Notes under the pieces: generated by a model | Told to the model about the DNA's origin: nothing | The model's input: only the letters and a program-made list of their open reading frames with translations | The model's database searches: none | In this document: positions 8,568 through 17,353 of the stretch, in pieces | Numbering within the stretch: the stretch's first letter is position 1 | Layout: each line of letters begins with the position of its first letter | Made by a program: the position numbers and the translations under genes | Assembly: GCF_900091465.1 (NCBI RefSeq) | Contig: NZ_FMHV01000002.1 | Span: 3,100,001 to 3,164,000, forward strand | Length of the DNA: 64,000 nucleotides | Direction of reading: 5' to 3' | Origin: Micromonospora rhizosphaerae | Lineage (GTDB): Bacteria; Actinomycetota; Actinomycetes; Mycobacteriales; Micromonosporaceae

Positions 8568-9755
8568 ATGGCTAAGAGTGGTCTGGCGTCCCGGCTCTAC
8601 CGGGGCGAGGCCGACCTCAACATCGTCGGCCGGCGCAAGCTCTGGTTCGCCGTGGCCGGTGCGCTGGTGCTGATCGCCGTGCTCAGCTTCGCCGTCCGGG
8701 GCTTCAGCCTCGGCATCGAGTTCGCCGGTGGCAACTCGTTCCAGGTGCCGGCCAGCGTCGGCACCCTGGACCAGGCCGAGGCGAAGGTGGACGCGGCGCT
8801 GAAGTCCAAGGGCGGCGGCGCCGAGGTGGTGACCGCGCAGAAGGTCGGCAGCACCAGCGGTGAGTACTACGAGCTGCGCACCTCCCAGCTCAGCCCGGAG
8901 CAGGCCAACGCGGTCAAGACCGAGATGGCCAGCGAGTTCGGCATCAACACCGACCAGATCAGCGGCAGCCAGGTCTCCGAGGCCTGGGGCAGCCAGGTGA
9001 CGTCCCGGGCGCTGCTCGGTCTGGTGATCTTCATCGCGGTGGTGGCGATCTACCTGATCCTGCGCTTCGAGTGGCGGATGGCGGTCTCCGCGATCAGTTC
9101 GCTGTTCATGAACCTGCTCCTCACCGCTGGCATCTACTCGCTGGTCGGCTTCGAGGTCACCCCGTCGACGATCATCGGTTTCCTCACCATCCTGGGCTTC
9201 GCGCTCTACGACGTGGTCGTGGTCTTCGACAAGGTCCAGGAGAACACCCGGGGCATCACCGCGAACAACAACCAGACGTACGGCGAGGCGGCCAACCTGG
9301 CGCTCAACCAGAGCCTGATGCGGTCGCTGAACACCTCCGTGGTGGCCCTGCTCCCGGTCGGCGGCCTGCTCTTCATCGGCGCTGGCCTGCTCGGTGCGGG
9401 CACCCTGAAGGACCTCGGTCTGGTGCTCTTCGTCGGTATGGCGGTGGCCTTCCTGACCTCGATCCTGCTGGCGACTCCGCTGCTGGTCCTGCTGAAGAAC
9501 CAGGAGCCGCGGATCAGCGCGCACAACAAGCGGGTGCTGGCCCGCCGGGGCGCGATCGCCCGGGGCGAGCTCACCCCGAAGGGCGCGCCGCGGGCCGCCG
9601 AGGCCGGCGCGGCCACCGTCGACGCGGAGGCGGCGGCCCTGGCCGGCGCGGCGCCGAAGGTGGGCGCCCGGCCGGCGGGCAAGCGCCCAACCGGCGGCCG
9701 GGGCGGTCGCCCGGGCGGCGGCGGCAACCGGCCGGGCGGCGCGAAGCGTCGCTGA
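8568..9755 (+). CDS. secF: Protein translocase subunit SecF
   Basis: 395-residue SecF, partner of SecD. TM1 lies near residues 25-43, followed by the hallmark GIEFAGGNSFQV. The five C-terminal helices include GFLTILGFALYDVVVVFDKVQENTR, the conserved TM4 motif, and MRSLNTSVVALLPVGGLL. The last 85 residues are a basic, glycine/alanine-rich cytoplasmic tail ending GGNRPGGAKRR, common in actinomycetes. The ATG at 8568 follows the secD stop by one base, with GGAGG inside the end of secD. Confidence 0.94.
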   Translation: MAKSGLASRLYRGEADLNIVGRRKLWFAVAGALVLIAVLSFAVRGFSLGIEFAGGNSFQVPASVGTLDQAEAKVDAALKSKGGGAEVVTAQKVGSTSGEYYELRTSQLSPEQANAVKTEMASEFGINTDQISGSQVSEAWGSQVTSRALLGLVIFIAVVAIYLILRFEWRMAVSAISSLFMNLLLTAGIYSLVGFEVTPSTIIGFLTILGFALYDVVVVFDKVQENTRGITANNNQTYGEAANLALNQSLMRSLNTSVVALLPVGGLLFIGAGLLGAGTLKDLGLVLFVGMAVAFLTSILLATPLLVLLKNQEPRISAHNKRVLARRGAIARGELTPKGAPRAAEAGAATVDAEAAALAGAAPKVGARPAGKRPTGGRGGRPGGGGNRPGGAKRR

Positions 9756-9787
9756 CCGGTCGAGGAGGACACCCGGTAGGAACCGGC

Positions 9788-9834
9788 ACGACGGCGTCCT
9801 TCATGCTGTGCGAGCAGCATGAGGACGCCGTCGT
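9788..9834. terminator. Strong hairpin after secF
   Basis: Left arm 9788-9808 and right arm 9815-9834 pair over 20 bp with a single bulged T. The apical part is TCATGCTG/CAGCATGA with loop TGCGAG. No U-run follows. Lying 33 bases after the secF stop and 24 before apt, it most likely ends the yajC-secDF transcript. Confidence 0.7.
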
Positions 9835-9857
9835 CGTTGAAGGGAAGCGGAACTGCC

Positions 9858-10424
9858 GTGACGGAGACCCACAGCACCGCGGTACGGGGAGACAGCGGCC
9901 CGGAGGTCGCCCGACTGGTCGCCAGCCGGGTGCTGGACGTGCCGGACTTCCCGAAGCCCGGGGTCGTGTTCAAGGACCTGATGCCGCTCTTCGCTGACGG
10001 CCACGTGTTCCGCGAGGTGATCGACGGGATCATCGCGCACCACGGGCGTGACTCGTTCGACATGGTGGTCGGCATCGAGGCACGCGGCTTCGTGATCGCC
10101 GCCGCCATCGCGTACGCCGCCGGGGTCGGCGTGGTGCCGGTGCGCAAGGCCGGCAAGCTGCCCCGCCCGGCGTACTCGGCCTCCTACGCGCTGGAGTACG
10201 GCGAGGCGACCCTGGAGGTGCACCAGGACGCGTTCACCGCCGGGCACCGGGTGCTGGTGGTGGACGACGTGCTCGCCACCGGTGGCACCGCCGAGGCCAC
10301 CCTCGACCTGGTGGAGCGGGCCGGCGGCACCGTGGCCGGCTTCACCGTGCTGCTCGAGCTCGCGTTCCTGGAGGGGCGCAAGCGGCTCAGCCCGCGCCCG
10401 GTCCATGCCCTGCTGACCGTTTGA
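9858..10424 (+). CDS. apt: Adenine phosphoribosyltransferase
   Basis: 188-residue adenine phosphoribosyltransferase, converting adenine and PRPP to AMP. The segment VPDFPKPGVVFKDLMPLF near the N-terminus and GIEARGFVIAAAIAYAAGVGVVPVRKAGKLP are typical. The PRPP loop VLVVDDVLATGGTAEAT begins near residue 132. The GTG at 9858 is chosen because the more upstream ATG lies inside the terminator hairpin; AGGGAAG precedes the GTG. The secDF-apt-relA order is the standard actinobacterial arrangement. Confidence 0.94.
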   Translation: MTETHSTAVRGDSGPEVARLVASRVLDVPDFPKPGVVFKDLMPLFADGHVFREVIDGIIAHHGRDSFDMVVGIEARGFVIAAAIAYAAGVGVVPVRKAGKLPRPAYSASYALEYGEATLEVHQDAFTAGHRVLVVDDVLATGGTAEATLDLVERAGGTVAGFTVLLELAFLEGRKRLSPRPVHALLTV

Positions 10425-10432
10425 TTCGGTTG

Positions 10433-10466
10433 CCGCCGGACGGACCAGGTGCGGTCCGTCCGGCGG
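10433..10466. terminator. Perfect 14-bp hairpin after apt
   Basis: Arms CCGCCGGACGGACC (10433-10446) and GGTCCGTCCGGCGG (10453-10466) with loop AGGTGC, starting nine bases after the apt stop. GC-type terminator without a U-run. The remaining 180 bases before relA contain no gene and presumably its promoter. Confidence 0.7.
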
Positions 10467-10645
10467 AGCGGCGGGGCAGCCTGCAGGCGGGTAGCATTGC
10501 CCTTTGCTGACCGGGCGGGTGAGCGTCCGGTGGCGCGAACACCGCCGGCCCGGGGGCCGGCGCGGAACAACACCGGCCCGTCGGCCGGTTGAAGAGAACG
10601 TCGGCCCGACGGTCGGCGCATTCCCGGCGAGCAGTGAGGAGGCCG

Positions 10646-13132
10646 GTGTCCCACGATGTCGTCCCTCCGGTGGAGGGCACGGTGCACCCGACAGGCGACG
10701 CGGACGGCTCGGTGACCGAGCGGAGCGGTAACCCGCCGGCCCGGGTGACGGGCTCTGGCAGCGGCGTCGGCTCGAACGGCACCGCCGGCGGTGGTTCGAC
10801 GCCCGGGGCGGTCGTTGTGCCGTTCCCGCCCGACGGCCCCGGCGACCCCGCGCCGAGCGGTGGCTTCGCGCTCTCCAACGCGCCCACCGGCCGCCGGGTT
10901 CGGGCCCGGCTGGCCCGGTTCAACGCGCCCTGGCAGACCTCGCAGGTCAGCGAGGTGCTCGAGCCGCTGATCTCCACCCACCGGGAGAACCACCCCAAGG
11001 CCGACGCCCGGCTGCTCCAGCGGGCGTTCGACACCGCCGCGCGCTGGCACTCCGGTCAGTACCGCAAGTCGGGCGACCCGTACATCACCCACCCGCTGGC
11101 CGTGGCGACCATCCTGGCCAACCTGGGGATGGACACCACCACCCTGGTCGCCGCGCTGCTGCACGACACGATCGAGGACACCGAGTACACCCTCGACCAG
11201 ATGCGGGCCGACTTCGGCCCGGAGGTCACCCTCCTGGTCGACGGCGTGACGAAGCTGGACAAGGTCAAGCTGGGCGACGCGGCCAAGGCCGAGACGATCC
11301 GCAAGATGGTCGTGGCGATGGCCAAGGATCCGCGGGTGCTGGTGATCAAGCTGGCCGACCGGCTGCACAACATGCGCACCCTCACCTTCCTGCCCCGCCC
11401 CAAGCAGGAGCAGAAGGCGAAGGAGACGCTGGAGATCCTGGCCCCGCTCGCGCACCGGCTGGGTATGAACACCATCAAGTGGGAGCTGGAGGACCTGGCC
11501 TTCGGCACCCTCTTCCCGAAGCGGTACGAGGAGATCAACCGCCTGATCGGGGAGCACCAGCCGCAGCGGGAGGCGCTGCTGCGCCAGGTCACCCAGAAGG
11601 TGCAGACGGACCTCAAGGCCGCCAAGATCAAGGCGGAGACCACCGGCCGGCCGAAGCACCTCTACTCGATCTACCAGAAGATGATCGTGCGGGGTCGCGA
11701 CTTCAACGACATCTACGACCTCGTCGGGGTGCGGATCCTGGTCGACACGGTGCGGGACTGCTACGCGGCGCTGGGTGTCATCCACGCCAACTGGCAGCCG
11801 GTCCCGGGCCGGTTCAAGGACTACATCGCCATGCCCAAGTTCAACATGTACCAGTCGTTGCACACGACGGTCATCGGGCCCACCGGCAAGCCGGTGGAGA
11901 TGCAGATCCGCACGTACGCCATGCACCGCACGGCCGAGTTCGGCATCGCCGCGCACTGGAAGTACAAGGAGCACAAGGGCACCCAGATCGTCGGCCCGCC
12001 GGCGCACATCGACGAGATGACCTGGCTGCGCCAGCTGCTGGACTGGCAGCGGGAGGCGGCCGACCCGAGCGAGTTCCTGGACGCGCTCCGCTTCGACCTG
12101 TCCAGCCAGGAGGTGTACGTCTTCACCCCGAAGGGTGACGTCATCCCGCTGCCGACCGGGTCGACGCCGGTGGACTTCGCGTACGCGGTGCACACCGAGG
12201 TCGGGCACAAGTGCATCGGCGCCCGGGTCAACGGCAAGCTGGTGCCGCTGGAGTCGACGCTCTCCAACGGCGACGTGATCGAGATCTTCACCTCGAAGTC
12301 CGACACGGCCGGCCCGACGCAGGACTGGCTCGGCTTCGTCAAGAGCCCGCGCGCCCGCACCAAGATCCGCCAGTACTTCAACAAGGAGCGGCGCGAGGAG
12401 GCGATCGAGGCCGGCAAGGACGCGATCGTCAAGGCGATGCGCAAGCAGGGCATGCCGCTGCAGCGGATGCTCACCTCGGACGCGCTGATGGCGATCGCCC
12501 GGGACCTGCACCTGGCCGACGTCGCGTCGCTGTACGCCGCGGTCGGCGACAGTCAGGTCTCCGCCCAGTCGGTGGTGCAGAAGCTGATGGCCACGTACGG
12601 CGGCGAGGAGGGCGCGGCGGAGGACCTCGCCGAGACCGCCGTCGCCACCCGGCCGCCGCGCAGCCGGGCCAGCAGCCACGACCCCGGTGTCGTGGTCCGG
12701 GGCGTCAGCGACGTCTGGATCAAGCTGGCCCGCTGCTGCACCCCGGTGCCGCCGGACGCGGTCTTCGGCTTCGTCACCCGCTCCGGCGGGGTCAGCGTGC
12801 ACCGGGACGACTGCGCCAACGCCGACGACCTCAAGGCGCAGGGCGAGCGGGTGGTCGAGGTGAGTTGGAAGCTCACCTCCGCCTCGACGTTCCTGGTGGC
12901 CATCCAGGTGGAGGCGCTGGACCGGCACAAGCTGCTCGCCGACGTCACCCGGGTGCTCTCCGACGAGCGGGTCAACATCCTCTCCGCGACCGTCACCACC
13001 ACCCGCGACCGGGTGGCGGTGAGCCGGTTCAGCTTCGAGATGGCCGACCCGAAGCACCTGGGTCACCTGCTGGCCGCGGTCCGCAAGGTGGACGGCGTCT
13101 TCGACGCGTACCGGGTCACCTCGGGGGCCTGA
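10646..13132 (+). CDS. relA: Bifunctional (p)ppGpp synthetase/hydrolase RelA/SpoT
   Basis: 828-residue Rel enzyme of the stringent response. After a disordered N-terminal extension of about 90 residues come the HD hydrolase domain ([15 protein letters not shown] near residue 173, DRLHNMRTL), the synthetase domain ([43 protein letters not shown]), TGS ([27 protein letters not shown]), the zinc-finger-like CCTPVPPD region and a C-terminal ACT domain. Both HD and synthetase motifs look intact, so it should make and degrade (p)ppGpp. The GTG at 10646 follows GAGGAGG; the frame upstream is not conserved-looking. Confidence 0.95.
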   Translation: MSHDVVPPVEGTVHPTGDADGSVTERSGNPPARVTGSGSGVGSNGTAGGGSTPGAVVVPFPPDGPGDPAPSGGFALSNAPTGRRVRARLARFNAPWQTSQVSEVLEPLISTHRENHPKADARLLQRAFDTAARWHSGQYRKSGDPYITHPLAVATILANLGMDTTTLVAALLHDTIEDTEYTLDQMRADFGPEVTLLVDGVTKLDKVKLGDAAKAETIRKMVVAMAKDPRVLVIKLADRLHNMRTLTFLPRPKQEQKAKETLEILAPLAHRLGMNTIKWELEDLAFGTLFPKRYEEINRLIGEHQPQREALLRQVTQKVQTDLKAAKIKAETTGRPKHLYSIYQKMIVRGRDFNDIYDLVGVRILVDTVRDCYAALGVIHANWQPVPGRFKDYIAMPKFNMYQSLHTTVIGPTGKPVEMQIRTYAMHRTAEFGIAAHWKYKEHKGTQIVGPPAHIDEMTWLRQLLDWQREAADPSEFLDALRFDLSSQEVYVFTPKGDVIPLPTGSTPVDFAYAVHTEVGHKCIGARVNGKLVPLESTLSNGDVIEIFTSKSDTAGPTQDWLGFVKSPRARTKIRQYFNKERREEAIEAGKDAIVKAMRKQGMPLQRMLTSDALMAIARDLHLADVASLYAAVGDSQVSAQSVVQKLMATYGGEEGAAEDLAETAVATRPPRSRASSHDPGVVVRGVSDVWIKLARCCTPVPPDAVFGFVTRSGGVSVHRDDCANADDLKAQGERVVEVSWKLTSASTFLVAIQVEALDRHKLLADVTRVLSDERVNILSATVTTTRDRVAVSRFSFEMADPKHLGHLLAAVRKVDGVFDAYRVTSGA

Positions 13133-13139
13133 TTCGCCA

Positions 13140-13179
13140 ACGAAAGCGCCCGCCGGCTTCGGCCGGCGGGCGCTTTCGT
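13140..13179. terminator. Bidirectional terminator between relA and the cyclophilin genes
   Basis: Perfect 18-bp stem, left arm 13140-13157 and right arm 13162-13179, closed by a UUCG-type loop (TTCG). The ends carry GAAAGC/GCTTTC, so each strand reads into a short U-containing stretch. It lies between two convergent genes and can serve both. Confidence 0.85.
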
Positions 13180-13192
13180 CGTACGGGTGGGC

Positions 13193-14026
13193 TCAGCCCG
13201 TGATGTCGCTCATCGCCAGCTTGTTGATGACGATCTCCTTCTTCGGGTGGCCGCCGCCGGCCTGCTGCGCGAAGGCCTTGTCGTCACCGGCCGCCGCGAC
13301 CTGCTTGACCACGTCCATGCCAGCCGTGATGGTGCCCAGCACGGTGTAGTTCGGGTCGAGCTGCGAGTCGCCGTAGACGATGAAGAACTGGCTGCCGGTG
13401 CTGCCCGGCTGGCCGGAGTTGGCCATCGCGATGACCCCCTCCGGGTAGGCGGGGCGCTTGTCGGTCGGCAGGTTCTCCTCGGCCAGGTTGTAGCCCGGGC
13501 CGCCGGTGCCGTCGGTCTCCCGCCAGCCGTTGCCGGTCGCGCTCGGGTCACCACACTGCAGCACCTTGATGCCCTCGGTGACGAGGCGGTGGCACTTGGT
13601 GTTGTCGAAGAAGCCCTTGCTGGCCAGGTGGGTGAAGCTGCCCGCGGTGCAGGGCACCTTGGCCCGGTCGATCTTCGCGGTGATCGGGCCCAGGTTGGTG
13701 TCGATCGTCATTGCCTGGGTGCCGGTGTCCTGCTGCTGGGCCGGCGGCAGCCCGACGTCCTTGATCTGCTTGGTCTGGCCGTCCTTGGGGATCACGGTGT
13801 ACGCGCACTGGGCGTACGCCGTGTCGCCGACGTTCTGCTTCTGGTCGTCGCCGCCGAGCCTGGCGGCGAGCCAGACGGTGCCGGCGACCACGAGCACCAG
13901 CGCCGCCGCGCCGCCGACGATCGCCTGCGTCCGCCGGCGCTTGCGGGCCTTGGCCGCCCGCTCGGCCATCTCCCGCTCGAGTCGGGCCCGCGCCGCCGCG
14001 CGCTGCCGCTCTCTCGTGGACGTCAC
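13193..14026 (-). CDS. Membrane-anchored cyclophilin-type peptidyl-prolyl isomerase
   Basis: 277-residue protein: a basic helical N-terminus rich in Arg and Ala, one transmembrane helix at about 35-55 and an extracytoplasmic cyclophilin domain. Cyclophilin motifs are AMTIDTNLGPITAKID, NTKCHRLV, GYNLAEENLPTDKRPAYPEGVIAMANSGQPGSTGSQFFIVYG and YTVLGTITAGMDVVKQV. The catalytic Arg of the R-F-H-R motif appears replaced within KCHRLV, a known variant in actinobacterial membrane cyclophilins. Four cysteines could form disulfides outside the cell. GTG 14026 is preferred to 14032 because AAGGA then lies seven bases upstream. It is the second gene of a tandem pair with the next entry. Confidence 0.85.
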   Translation of the reverse strand: MTSTRERQRAAARARLEREMAERAAKARKRRRTQAIVGGAAALVLVVAGTVWLAARLGGDDQKQNVGDTAYAQCAYTVIPKDGQTKQIKDVGLPPAQQQDTGTQAMTIDTNLGPITAKIDRAKVPCTAGSFTHLASKGFFDNTKCHRLVTEGIKVLQCGDPSATGNGWRETDGTGGPGYNLAEENLPTDKRPAYPEGVIAMANSGQPGSTGSQFFIVYGDSQLDPNYTVLGTITAGMDVVKQVAAAGDDKAFAQQAGGGHPKKEIVINKLAMSDITG

Positions 14027-14084
14027 GGTCACTCCTTAGGGACTTCTCGGGCGCGGACGGTGCCGCTGTGGTGGATGGGTGGGG

Positions 14085-14936
14085 TCAGCCGGCGCTGGGG
14101 CTGGCCGTCGGCGCCGTGGTCGGCTCGCCGACGGTGAGGCTCTGGATCACCACGTCGGTCTTCGGCTTGACCTTGGCCCCGCTCCCATTGTCCACGGTCG
14201 GCAGGGCACCGATCTTCTCCACCACGTCGAGGCCGCCGGTGACCTTGCCGATGATCGGGTAGGCCGGCTTGGCCGGGTTGAAGTCCTTGAAGAAGACGAG
14301 GAACTGGCTGCCGTTGGCGCCCGGCGGGTTGGCGATCATGGCGACCGTGCCCTTCGGGTACGCCGGGGGCTGGCCCGGGGCCGGCGTGGCCGAGGGGCTC
14401 GCCTCGGGTGCGGAGGGCACGTTCTCGTCGTAGAACGAGTAGGCGGGGCCACCGATGCCGGTGCCGCTCGGGTCGCCGCAGCGCAGCGCGCCCTCGGTGG
14501 TGATCTCGTGGCACTTGGTGTTGTCGTAGAACGAGCGGCTGGCCAGGTGGGCGACGCTCGCCGCGGCGCACGGCGCCGAGGTCAGGTCGAGTTCGGCGGT
14601 GATCGGCCCGCCCTGGTTGGTGGTGATGGTCATCGCCCGGGTGCCGGAGGTCGGCAGGCCGGTGGTGGCCGGGGTGCCGACGTCCTTGAGGTTGGTGTTG
14701 CCGCTGGCGTCCTGGGGGGTCCACACGCAGACGTCCGCGGCGGCCTTCTTCTCCGCCTTCGAGTCGAAGGCGCCGAGCGCCCAGGCCGAGCTGAGCACGA
14801 TCAGCGCGAGCACGACGGCGGCGCCGACGGCGGCCTGGATCTGCCGGCGGCGCTTGGCGGCGGCGGCCCGCCGGGCAAGCTGCCGGTCGAGCTTGGCCCG
14901 CGCCAGTTTGCGCTGCCGGTCCCTGCTGGAAGCCAC
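14085..14936 (-). CDS. Membrane-anchored cyclophilin-type peptidyl-prolyl isomerase
   Basis: 283-residue paralogue of the preceding cyclophilin, same layout: basic N-terminus, transmembrane helix at about 34-55, then a cyclophilin domain (AMTITTNQGGPITAELDL, NTKCHEITTEGALRCGDPSGTG, YPKGTVAMIANPPGANGSQFLVFFKD, YPIIGKVTGGLDVVEKI). An acidic, proline-rich insert EASPSATPAPGQPPA sits in a surface loop. The C-terminus is Thr/Pro/Ser-rich. The GTG at 14936 has AAGGGGAG upstream. It lies 58 bases ahead of the second cyclophilin gene and probably leads a two-gene operon. Substrates are unknown. Confidence 0.85.
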   Translation of the reverse strand: MASSRDRQRKLARAKLDRQLARRAAAAKRRRQIQAAVGAAVVLALIVLSSAWALGAFDSKAEKKAAADVCVWTPQDASGNTNLKDVGTPATTGLPTSGTRAMTITTNQGGPITAELDLTSAPCAAASVAHLASRSFYDNTKCHEITTEGALRCGDPSGTGIGGPAYSFYDENVPSAPEASPSATPAPGQPPAYPKGTVAMIANPPGANGSQFLVFFKDFNPAKPAYPIIGKVTGGLDVVEKIGALPTVDNGSGAKVKPKTDVVIQSLTVGEPTTAPTASPSAG

Positions 14937-15188
14937 CCGTGCTCCCCTTCCTCTACCCTGATCTCCGCCGGCGCTCGGGCGCCTCCGCCCTTCGGGGTGC
15001 GCCACGCCACACGCCCGCCAGAGTGTACGGGTACCGGCTGGGAAAGTGGTGTACGAGGTCCGGGCTCGGTTTATCGGAGCGTGTCACTGTGCCGCGCGGG
15101 GCGGTTGGGACCGGTGGGTCGGGAAAATCGGCTCGCCCGGCGGACTAGGCTGCTGAAGGGACGACGACTCGACGGAAGGGGAGCGGAC

Positions 15189-15902
15189 GTGCTCGTGGCC
15201 GGCTTTCCGGCGGACGCCTTCGGCACCAACTGCTACGTGGTGGCGACCGCGGCAGGGGAGCAGTGCGTGGTGGTCGACCCCGGGATCGGGGTGCTCGACC
15301 GGCTCGACGCCGTGCTCGCCGAACACCGTCTGCACCCGGTCGCCGTGCTGCTCACCCACGGCCACCTCGACCACACCTTCTCCGTGGCGCCGGTCTGCGG
15401 CGCGCGGGGCATCGCCGCGTACGTCCACCCGGAGGACCGGGAGCTGCTCGCCGATCCGACCAAGGCGCTCTCCATGGACCTCACCCAGCTCTTCGGCGGC
15501 CGGCTGCCGTACGCGGAGCCGGACGACGTCGCCGAGCTCACCGACGGCGCGACCCTGGCCCTGGCCGGGTTGGAGATCACCGTCGACCACGCTCCCGGCC
15601 ATACCGGCGGGTCGGTGCTGTTCCGAATGCCCGGCGCCGGCTCGCGCTGGGAGGCCGAGCAGATCTGCCTCTCCGGTGACGTGCTCTTCGCCGGCTCGAT
15701 CGGCCGCACCGACCTGCCGGGCGGCAGCATGCCCCGGATGCTGACCAGTCTGCGGGAGAAGGTCCTTCCGCTGGCCGATGACACCGTCGTCCTGCCCGGC
15801 CACGGCCCCGCGACCACGATCGGCCGCGAGCGCGCGAGCAACCCGTACCTCCTCGAGGTGGCGGGCGGCGCGCGCCCGGCCGCGCCCACCCGCGGCCTGT
15901 GA
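15189..15902 (+). CDS. Metallo-beta-lactamase fold hydrolase (glyoxalase II-like)
   Basis: 237-residue hydrolase. The metal-binding THGHLDH is at residues 56-62, followed by PGHTGGSVLF, the aspartate in LSGDVLFAGSIGRTDLPGG, and the last histidine in LPGHGPATTIGRERASNPYL. The family acts on thioesters such as S-lactoyl conjugates, but the substrate here cannot be told from sequence. The GTG at 15189 follows GGAAGGGGAG. The long in-frame extension upstream overlaps the divergent cyclophilin gene and is not coding. A TAGGCT at 15146-15151 may be the -10. hisS follows 53 bases downstream, a common pairing after relA in actinobacteria. Confidence 0.85.
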   Translation: MLVAGFPADAFGTNCYVVATAAGEQCVVVDPGIGVLDRLDAVLAEHRLHPVAVLLTHGHLDHTFSVAPVCGARGIAAYVHPEDRELLADPTKALSMDLTQLFGGRLPYAEPDDVAELTDGATLALAGLEITVDHAPGHTGGSVLFRMPGAGSRWEAEQICLSGDVLFAGSIGRTDLPGGSMPRMLTSLREKVLPLADDTVVLPGHGPATTIGRERASNPYLLEVAGGARPAAPTRGL

Positions 15903-15955
15903 CGGCCGCTTCCACGATCTCCCCGCGCCACCCGCGCGGGTCCTGAAGGAGCATC

Positions 15956-17284
15956 ATGAGCAAGCCCACGCCCATCTCCGGCTTCCCGGAGTGGACTCCC
16001 GCCCAGCGGATGATCGAGCAGTTCGTGCTGGACCGGATCCGGGCCACCTTCGAGCTGTACGGCTTCGCCCCGATCGAGACCCGCTCGGTCGAGCCGCTGG
16101 ACCAGCTGCTGCGCAAGGGGGAGACCTCCAAGGAGGTCTACGTGCTGCGCCGGCTGCACGCGGACCAGGAGGGCGCGACCGGCGACGACGCGCTCGGCCT
16201 GCACTTCGACCTGACCGTGCCGTTCGCCCGGTATGTGCTGGAGAACGCCGGCAAGCTGCAGTTCCCGTTCCGCCGCTACCAGATCCAGAAGGCCTGGCGG
16301 GGCGAGCGGCCGCAGGAGGGGCGCTACCGGGAGTTCCTCCAGGCCGACATCGACATCGTCGACCGGGACACCCTCCCCGCCCACTACGAGGCGGAGATGC
16401 CGCTGGTGGTCGGGGACGCGCTGCGCTCGCTGCCGATCCCGCCGGTGCGTATCCAGGTCAACAACCGCAAGGTCTGCGAGGGCTTCTACCGGGGCATCGG
16501 GCTGACCGACCCGGAGGCGGCGCTGCGCGCGGTGGACAAGCTCGACAAGATCGGCCCGGCCAAGGTGGCCGAGCTGCTCGCCGAGACCGCCGGGGCGAGC
16601 GAGGCGCAGGCCAAGGCGTGCCTGGCGCTGGCCGAGATCTCCGCGCCGGACGGCTCCTTCGCCGACGCGGTGCGCGCCCTCGGGGTGAGCCACCCGCTGC
16701 TCGACGAGGGCATCGCGGAGCTGACCGAGGTGGTGGAGACCGCCGCCGCGCACTCCCCCGGGCTCTGCGTCGCCGACCTGCGGATCGCCCGCGGCCTGGA
16801 CTACTACACCGGCACCGTCTACGAGACCCAGATGATCGGCTACGAGCGGTTCGGCTCGATCTGCTCCGGCGGCCGGTACGACAACCTGGTCAGCGCCGGC
16901 GGCTCCACCTACCCCGGCGTCGGCATCTCGATCGGGGTGAGCCGGCTGCTCGGCCTGCTCTTCGGCGCCGGCGAGCTCTCCATCTCCCGCGGCGTGCCGA
17001 CCTGCGTGCTGGTCGCGGTCACCAACGAGCACGAGCGGCCGGCGAGCAACAAGATCGCCGAGGCGCTGCGCTCCCGGGGCATCCCCACCGAGGTGTCGCC
17101 CAGCGCGGCCAAGTTCGGCAAGCAGATCCGGTACGCCGAGCGGCGCGGCATCCCGTACGTCTGGTTCCCGGGCGTCGAGGGCGCGACGGACGAAGTGAAG
17201 GACATCCGCTCGGGCGAGCAGGTCCCCGCGGCGGCGGGGGAGTGGACGCCGCCGCGCGCGGACCTGAAACCACTGATCAGCTGA
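15956..17284 (+). CDS. hisS: Histidine-tRNA ligase
   Basis: 442-residue class II histidyl-tRNA synthetase, which charges tRNA-His. Visible are the class II motif region LGLHFDLTVPFARYVLEN, the motif 2 segment FRRYQIQKAWRGERPQEGRYREFLQADIDIV, and the histidine-specific ARGLDYYTGTVYE followed by SICSGGRYDNLV. The C-terminal anticodon-binding domain contains VAVTNEHERPASNKIAEALRSRGI. Start ATG with GAAGGAG just before it. A small GC hairpin (15922-15940) lies in the 53-base gap from the hydrolase gene, so expression may be partly separate. Confidence 0.95.
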   Translation: MSKPTPISGFPEWTPAQRMIEQFVLDRIRATFELYGFAPIETRSVEPLDQLLRKGETSKEVYVLRRLHADQEGATGDDALGLHFDLTVPFARYVLENAGKLQFPFRRYQIQKAWRGERPQEGRYREFLQADIDIVDRDTLPAHYEAEMPLVVGDALRSLPIPPVRIQVNNRKVCEGFYRGIGLTDPEAALRAVDKLDKIGPAKVAELLAETAGASEAQAKACLALAEISAPDGSFADAVRALGVSHPLLDEGIAELTEVVETAAAHSPGLCVADLRIARGLDYYTGTVYETQMIGYERFGSICSGGRYDNLVSAGGSTYPGVGISIGVSRLLGLLFGAGELSISRGVPTCVLVAVTNEHERPASNKIAEALRSRGIPTEVSPSAAKFGKQIRYAERRGIPYVWFPGVEGATDEVKDIRSGEQVPAAAGEWTPPRADLKPLIS

Positions 17285-17313
17285 GCCACGACTGGCGCGG
17301 ACGGGCGCGGGGA

Positions 17314-17344
17314 CCTACGGTGGCGTAAGTTACGCCACCGTAGG
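17314..17344. promoter_or_regulatory. Perfect 15-bp palindrome (operator) in front of the desaturase gene
   Basis: Arms CCTACGGTGGCGTAA (17314-17328) and TTACGCCACCGTAGG (17330-17344) are exact inverted repeats around a single G. It ends nine bases before the GTG start. TAAGTT at 17326-17331 could be the -10, in which case a dimeric repressor (TetR- or MarR-like) bound here would block transcription directly. The right edge also carries the TAGGGAGA ribosome-binding site. As an RNA hairpin its one-base loop is too tight, which favours a protein-binding site. Confidence 0.65.
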
Positions 17345-17353
17345 GAGACCGTC

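Noticed and set aside
9756..9857. ATG at 9819 as the start of apt.
   Set aside because: It lies within the right arm of the strong secF terminator hairpin, and the GTG at 9858 gives the usual protein length.
10184..13066. A 960-residue minus-strand frame opposite relA and apt.
   Set aside because: Typical antisense shadow in high-G+C DNA, full of GVQR/DQVH-type repeats with no domain; the plus strand carries intact Rel and Apt.
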